This document shows, one piece after another, positions 6,623 through 7,124 of a stretch of DNA of 7,124 nucleotides. The notes under the pieces were generated by a model that saw only the letters and a list, made by a program, of their open reading frames with translations, ran no database searches and was not told the origin of the DNA. Each line of letters starts with the position of its first letter. Positions within the stretch are counted from its first letter, which is position 1. A program made the translations under genes and the position numbers. Source of the stretch: an uncultured Veillonella sp. (GTDB lineage: Bacteria; Bacillota; Negativicutes; Veillonellales; Veillonellaceae); the NCBI GenBank assembly GCA_959608595.1, contig CAUHTB010000032.1, positions 1 to 7,124 of the forward strand, written 5' to 3'.

Positions 6623-6669
6623 TAGGTCAAATTATAAATTTTTGACTTTTTTTGACTTTTATTTTGACT
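6609..6669. promoter_or_regulatory. Array of six CtsR-type heptads (heat-shock operator)
   Basis: Plus-strand heptads are AGTCAAA (6609-6615), AGTCAAT (6617-6623) and GGTCAAA (6625-6631), starting every 8 bases. Facing them are TTTGACT copies at 6641-6647, 6651-6657 and 6663-6669. The pair at 6641-6657 reads AGTCAAA-AAA-AGTCAAA on the minus strand, an exact fit to the known CtsR consensus RGTCAAANANRGTCAAA. CtsR represses clp genes in Gram-positive bacteria and is released by heat. The array covers the clpL -35 region. The ctsR gene itself is not in the window. Confidence 0.72.
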
Positions 6670-6760
6670 AATTTGATTTATACAGCAAGAGTATAGATAA
6701 ATACTGGGTTTGTGAGAGATAATTAAATTTGAACTTTTAAAATATTTACTATAAATTAGA

Positions 6761-6790
6761 TTGTTTATATTGATTTATTCCCTATATAAT
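6761..6790 (+). promoter_or_regulatory. Promoter of the toxin-antitoxin pair
   Basis: TTGTTT (6761-6766) and a perfect TATAAT (6785-6790) are 18 bases apart, with a predicted start near 6797. A TTGAAC/TATAAA pair at 6729-6755 has a short 15-base spacer and is a weaker alternative. Between the heptad array and this promoter (6670-6760) the sequence is AT-rich and I see no gene. Confidence 0.55.
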
Positions 6791-6799
6791 AGATATAAA

Positions 6800-6806
6800 A
6801 GTCAAA
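6800..6806 (+). promoter_or_regulatory. Single CtsR-type heptad at the toxin-antitoxin transcript start
   Basis: AGTCAAA lies 10 bases after the -10 box, at or just after the predicted start point and before the AAGGAG ribosome binding site. It has no second half-site at 10-base spacing, so on its own it would be a weak CtsR site and could be chance in this AT-rich stretch. Confidence 0.3.
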
Positions 6807-6829
6807 TATATAATTAAGGAGTTCGACCT

Positions 6830-6991
6830 ATGATACAACAAGATACGAAAATTATTGATCATTCAACGAGCGATGAAGCCCCTATCATTACTAGCGATAC
6901 TAACAAAGAAGTAAAAAAACGTATAAAAGGTATCTCTCAACAAGTATTAAAGAGAAATTATGATCTATATAAAGCATTGGAGAATAAATGA
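6830..6991 (+). CDS. Short antitoxin of a Doc-type toxin-antitoxin pair
   Basis: The 53-residue product is hydrophilic. Residues 1-26 are polar and acidic with no motif I recognise. Residues 27-53 are basic and should be helical, with SQQVLKRNYDLYKALENK at the end. That end resembles the C-terminal segment by which Phd-like antitoxins bind and block the active site of Doc toxins (an N-x-x-L/Y-x-x-L pattern). The start ATG at 6830-6832 has TAAGGAG about ten bases upstream. The gene ends in ATGA, overlapping the toxin start by four bases, the usual antitoxin-first layout. P1 Phd is about 73 residues, with an N-terminal DNA-binding fold; here there seems to be no room for it. The role rests on context and the C-terminal pattern rather than on a full domain match. 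Confidence 0.75.
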   Translation: MIQQDTKIIDHSTSDEAPIITSDTNKEVKKRIKGISQQVLKRNYDLYKALENK

Positions 6992-7124
6992 GTACACCTA
7001 ACATTCAATTTACTGTACAAGATATCCATGAACTCCATACCCAATTAGAAGATGAATTTGTCCTCTCTTCAGGAGTGCGAGATGAAAATCTTTTAGCTTC
7101 AGCTGTAAATACCCCATTTCAAAC
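6988..7124 (+). CDS. doc: Doc/Fic-family toxin, 5' part only (cut by window edge)
   Basis: The first 45 codons are visible. They include the Doc N-terminal pattern: a helix VQDIHELHTQLEDEF followed by SSGVRDENLLASAVNTPFQ (27-45), matching the family's G-[IL]-R-[DN]-x-x-L-L-x-S-A-[LV]-x-x-P-F. Doc toxins use a Fic fold to phosphorylate elongation factor EF-Tu and stop translation; the catalytic HPFxxGN-type motif would lie beyond the window and cannot be checked. The ATG overlaps the antitoxin stop codon, and GGAG lies five bases upstream inside the antitoxin gene, so translation is likely coupled. Whether the gene is intact is unknown. I chose this start because of the overlap and the ribosome binding site. 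Confidence 0.85.
   Translation, partial: MSTPNIQFTVQDIHELHTQLEDEFVLSSGVRDENLLASAVNTPFQ

Noticed and set aside
6609..6669. A CRISPR-like or iteron array made of the GTCAAA repeats
   Set aside because: The units are 7 bases, in both orientations and at uneven spacing; they match an operator half-site and there are no spacers or replication genes.

Overview
The window reads as a chromosomal segment from a low-GC member of the Bacillota. A Veillonella-like oral or gut anaerobe is my best guess, from remembered gene content and codon style; no search was possible. It holds seven genes in three transcription units and no RNA gene, insertion sequence or CRISPR array.

Positions 1-4174, minus strand: a four-gene operon read from right to left, pxpA - NRAMP-fold transporter - pxpB - pxpC. 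PxpA, PxpB and PxpC together form the bacterial ATP-dependent 5-oxoprolinase, which returns 5-oxo-L-proline (pyroglutamate, a spontaneous damage product of glutamine and glutamate) to glutamate. The transporter lies between pxpA and pxpB. It has the NRAMP architecture but lacks the residues that bind metal in true NRAMP proteins, so the usual label 'divalent metal transporter' is doubtful. A clear promoter with flanking palindromes precedes pxpA. An 18-bp perfect hairpin terminator begins at the pxpC stop codon. Two intergenic gaps inside the operon carry, respectively, three 11-bp tandem repeats and a long hairpin.

Positions 4175-6600, minus strand: clpL, a two-ATPase-domain Clp/Hsp100 chaperone without the usual Clp N-domain, with its own terminator. 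It carries an unusual acidic, low-complexity C-terminal tail.

Positions 6492-6829: a 338-bp divergent intergenic region full of heptads of the RGTCAAA type, the half-site of the heat-shock repressor CtsR. Heptads overlap both candidate clpL promoters, and another lies at the predicted start of the transcript running the other way.

Positions 6830-7124, plus strand: a toxin-antitoxin pair. A 53-residue antitoxin overlaps by ATGA with a Doc/Fic-family toxin gene cut off by the window edge. The antitoxin seems too short to hold the usual Phd/YefM DNA-binding fold. Together with the shared CtsR-like control region, this suggests (as inference) a toxin-antitoxin module wired to proteostasis control rather than to classic autorepression. 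That is the most interesting hypothesis in the window.
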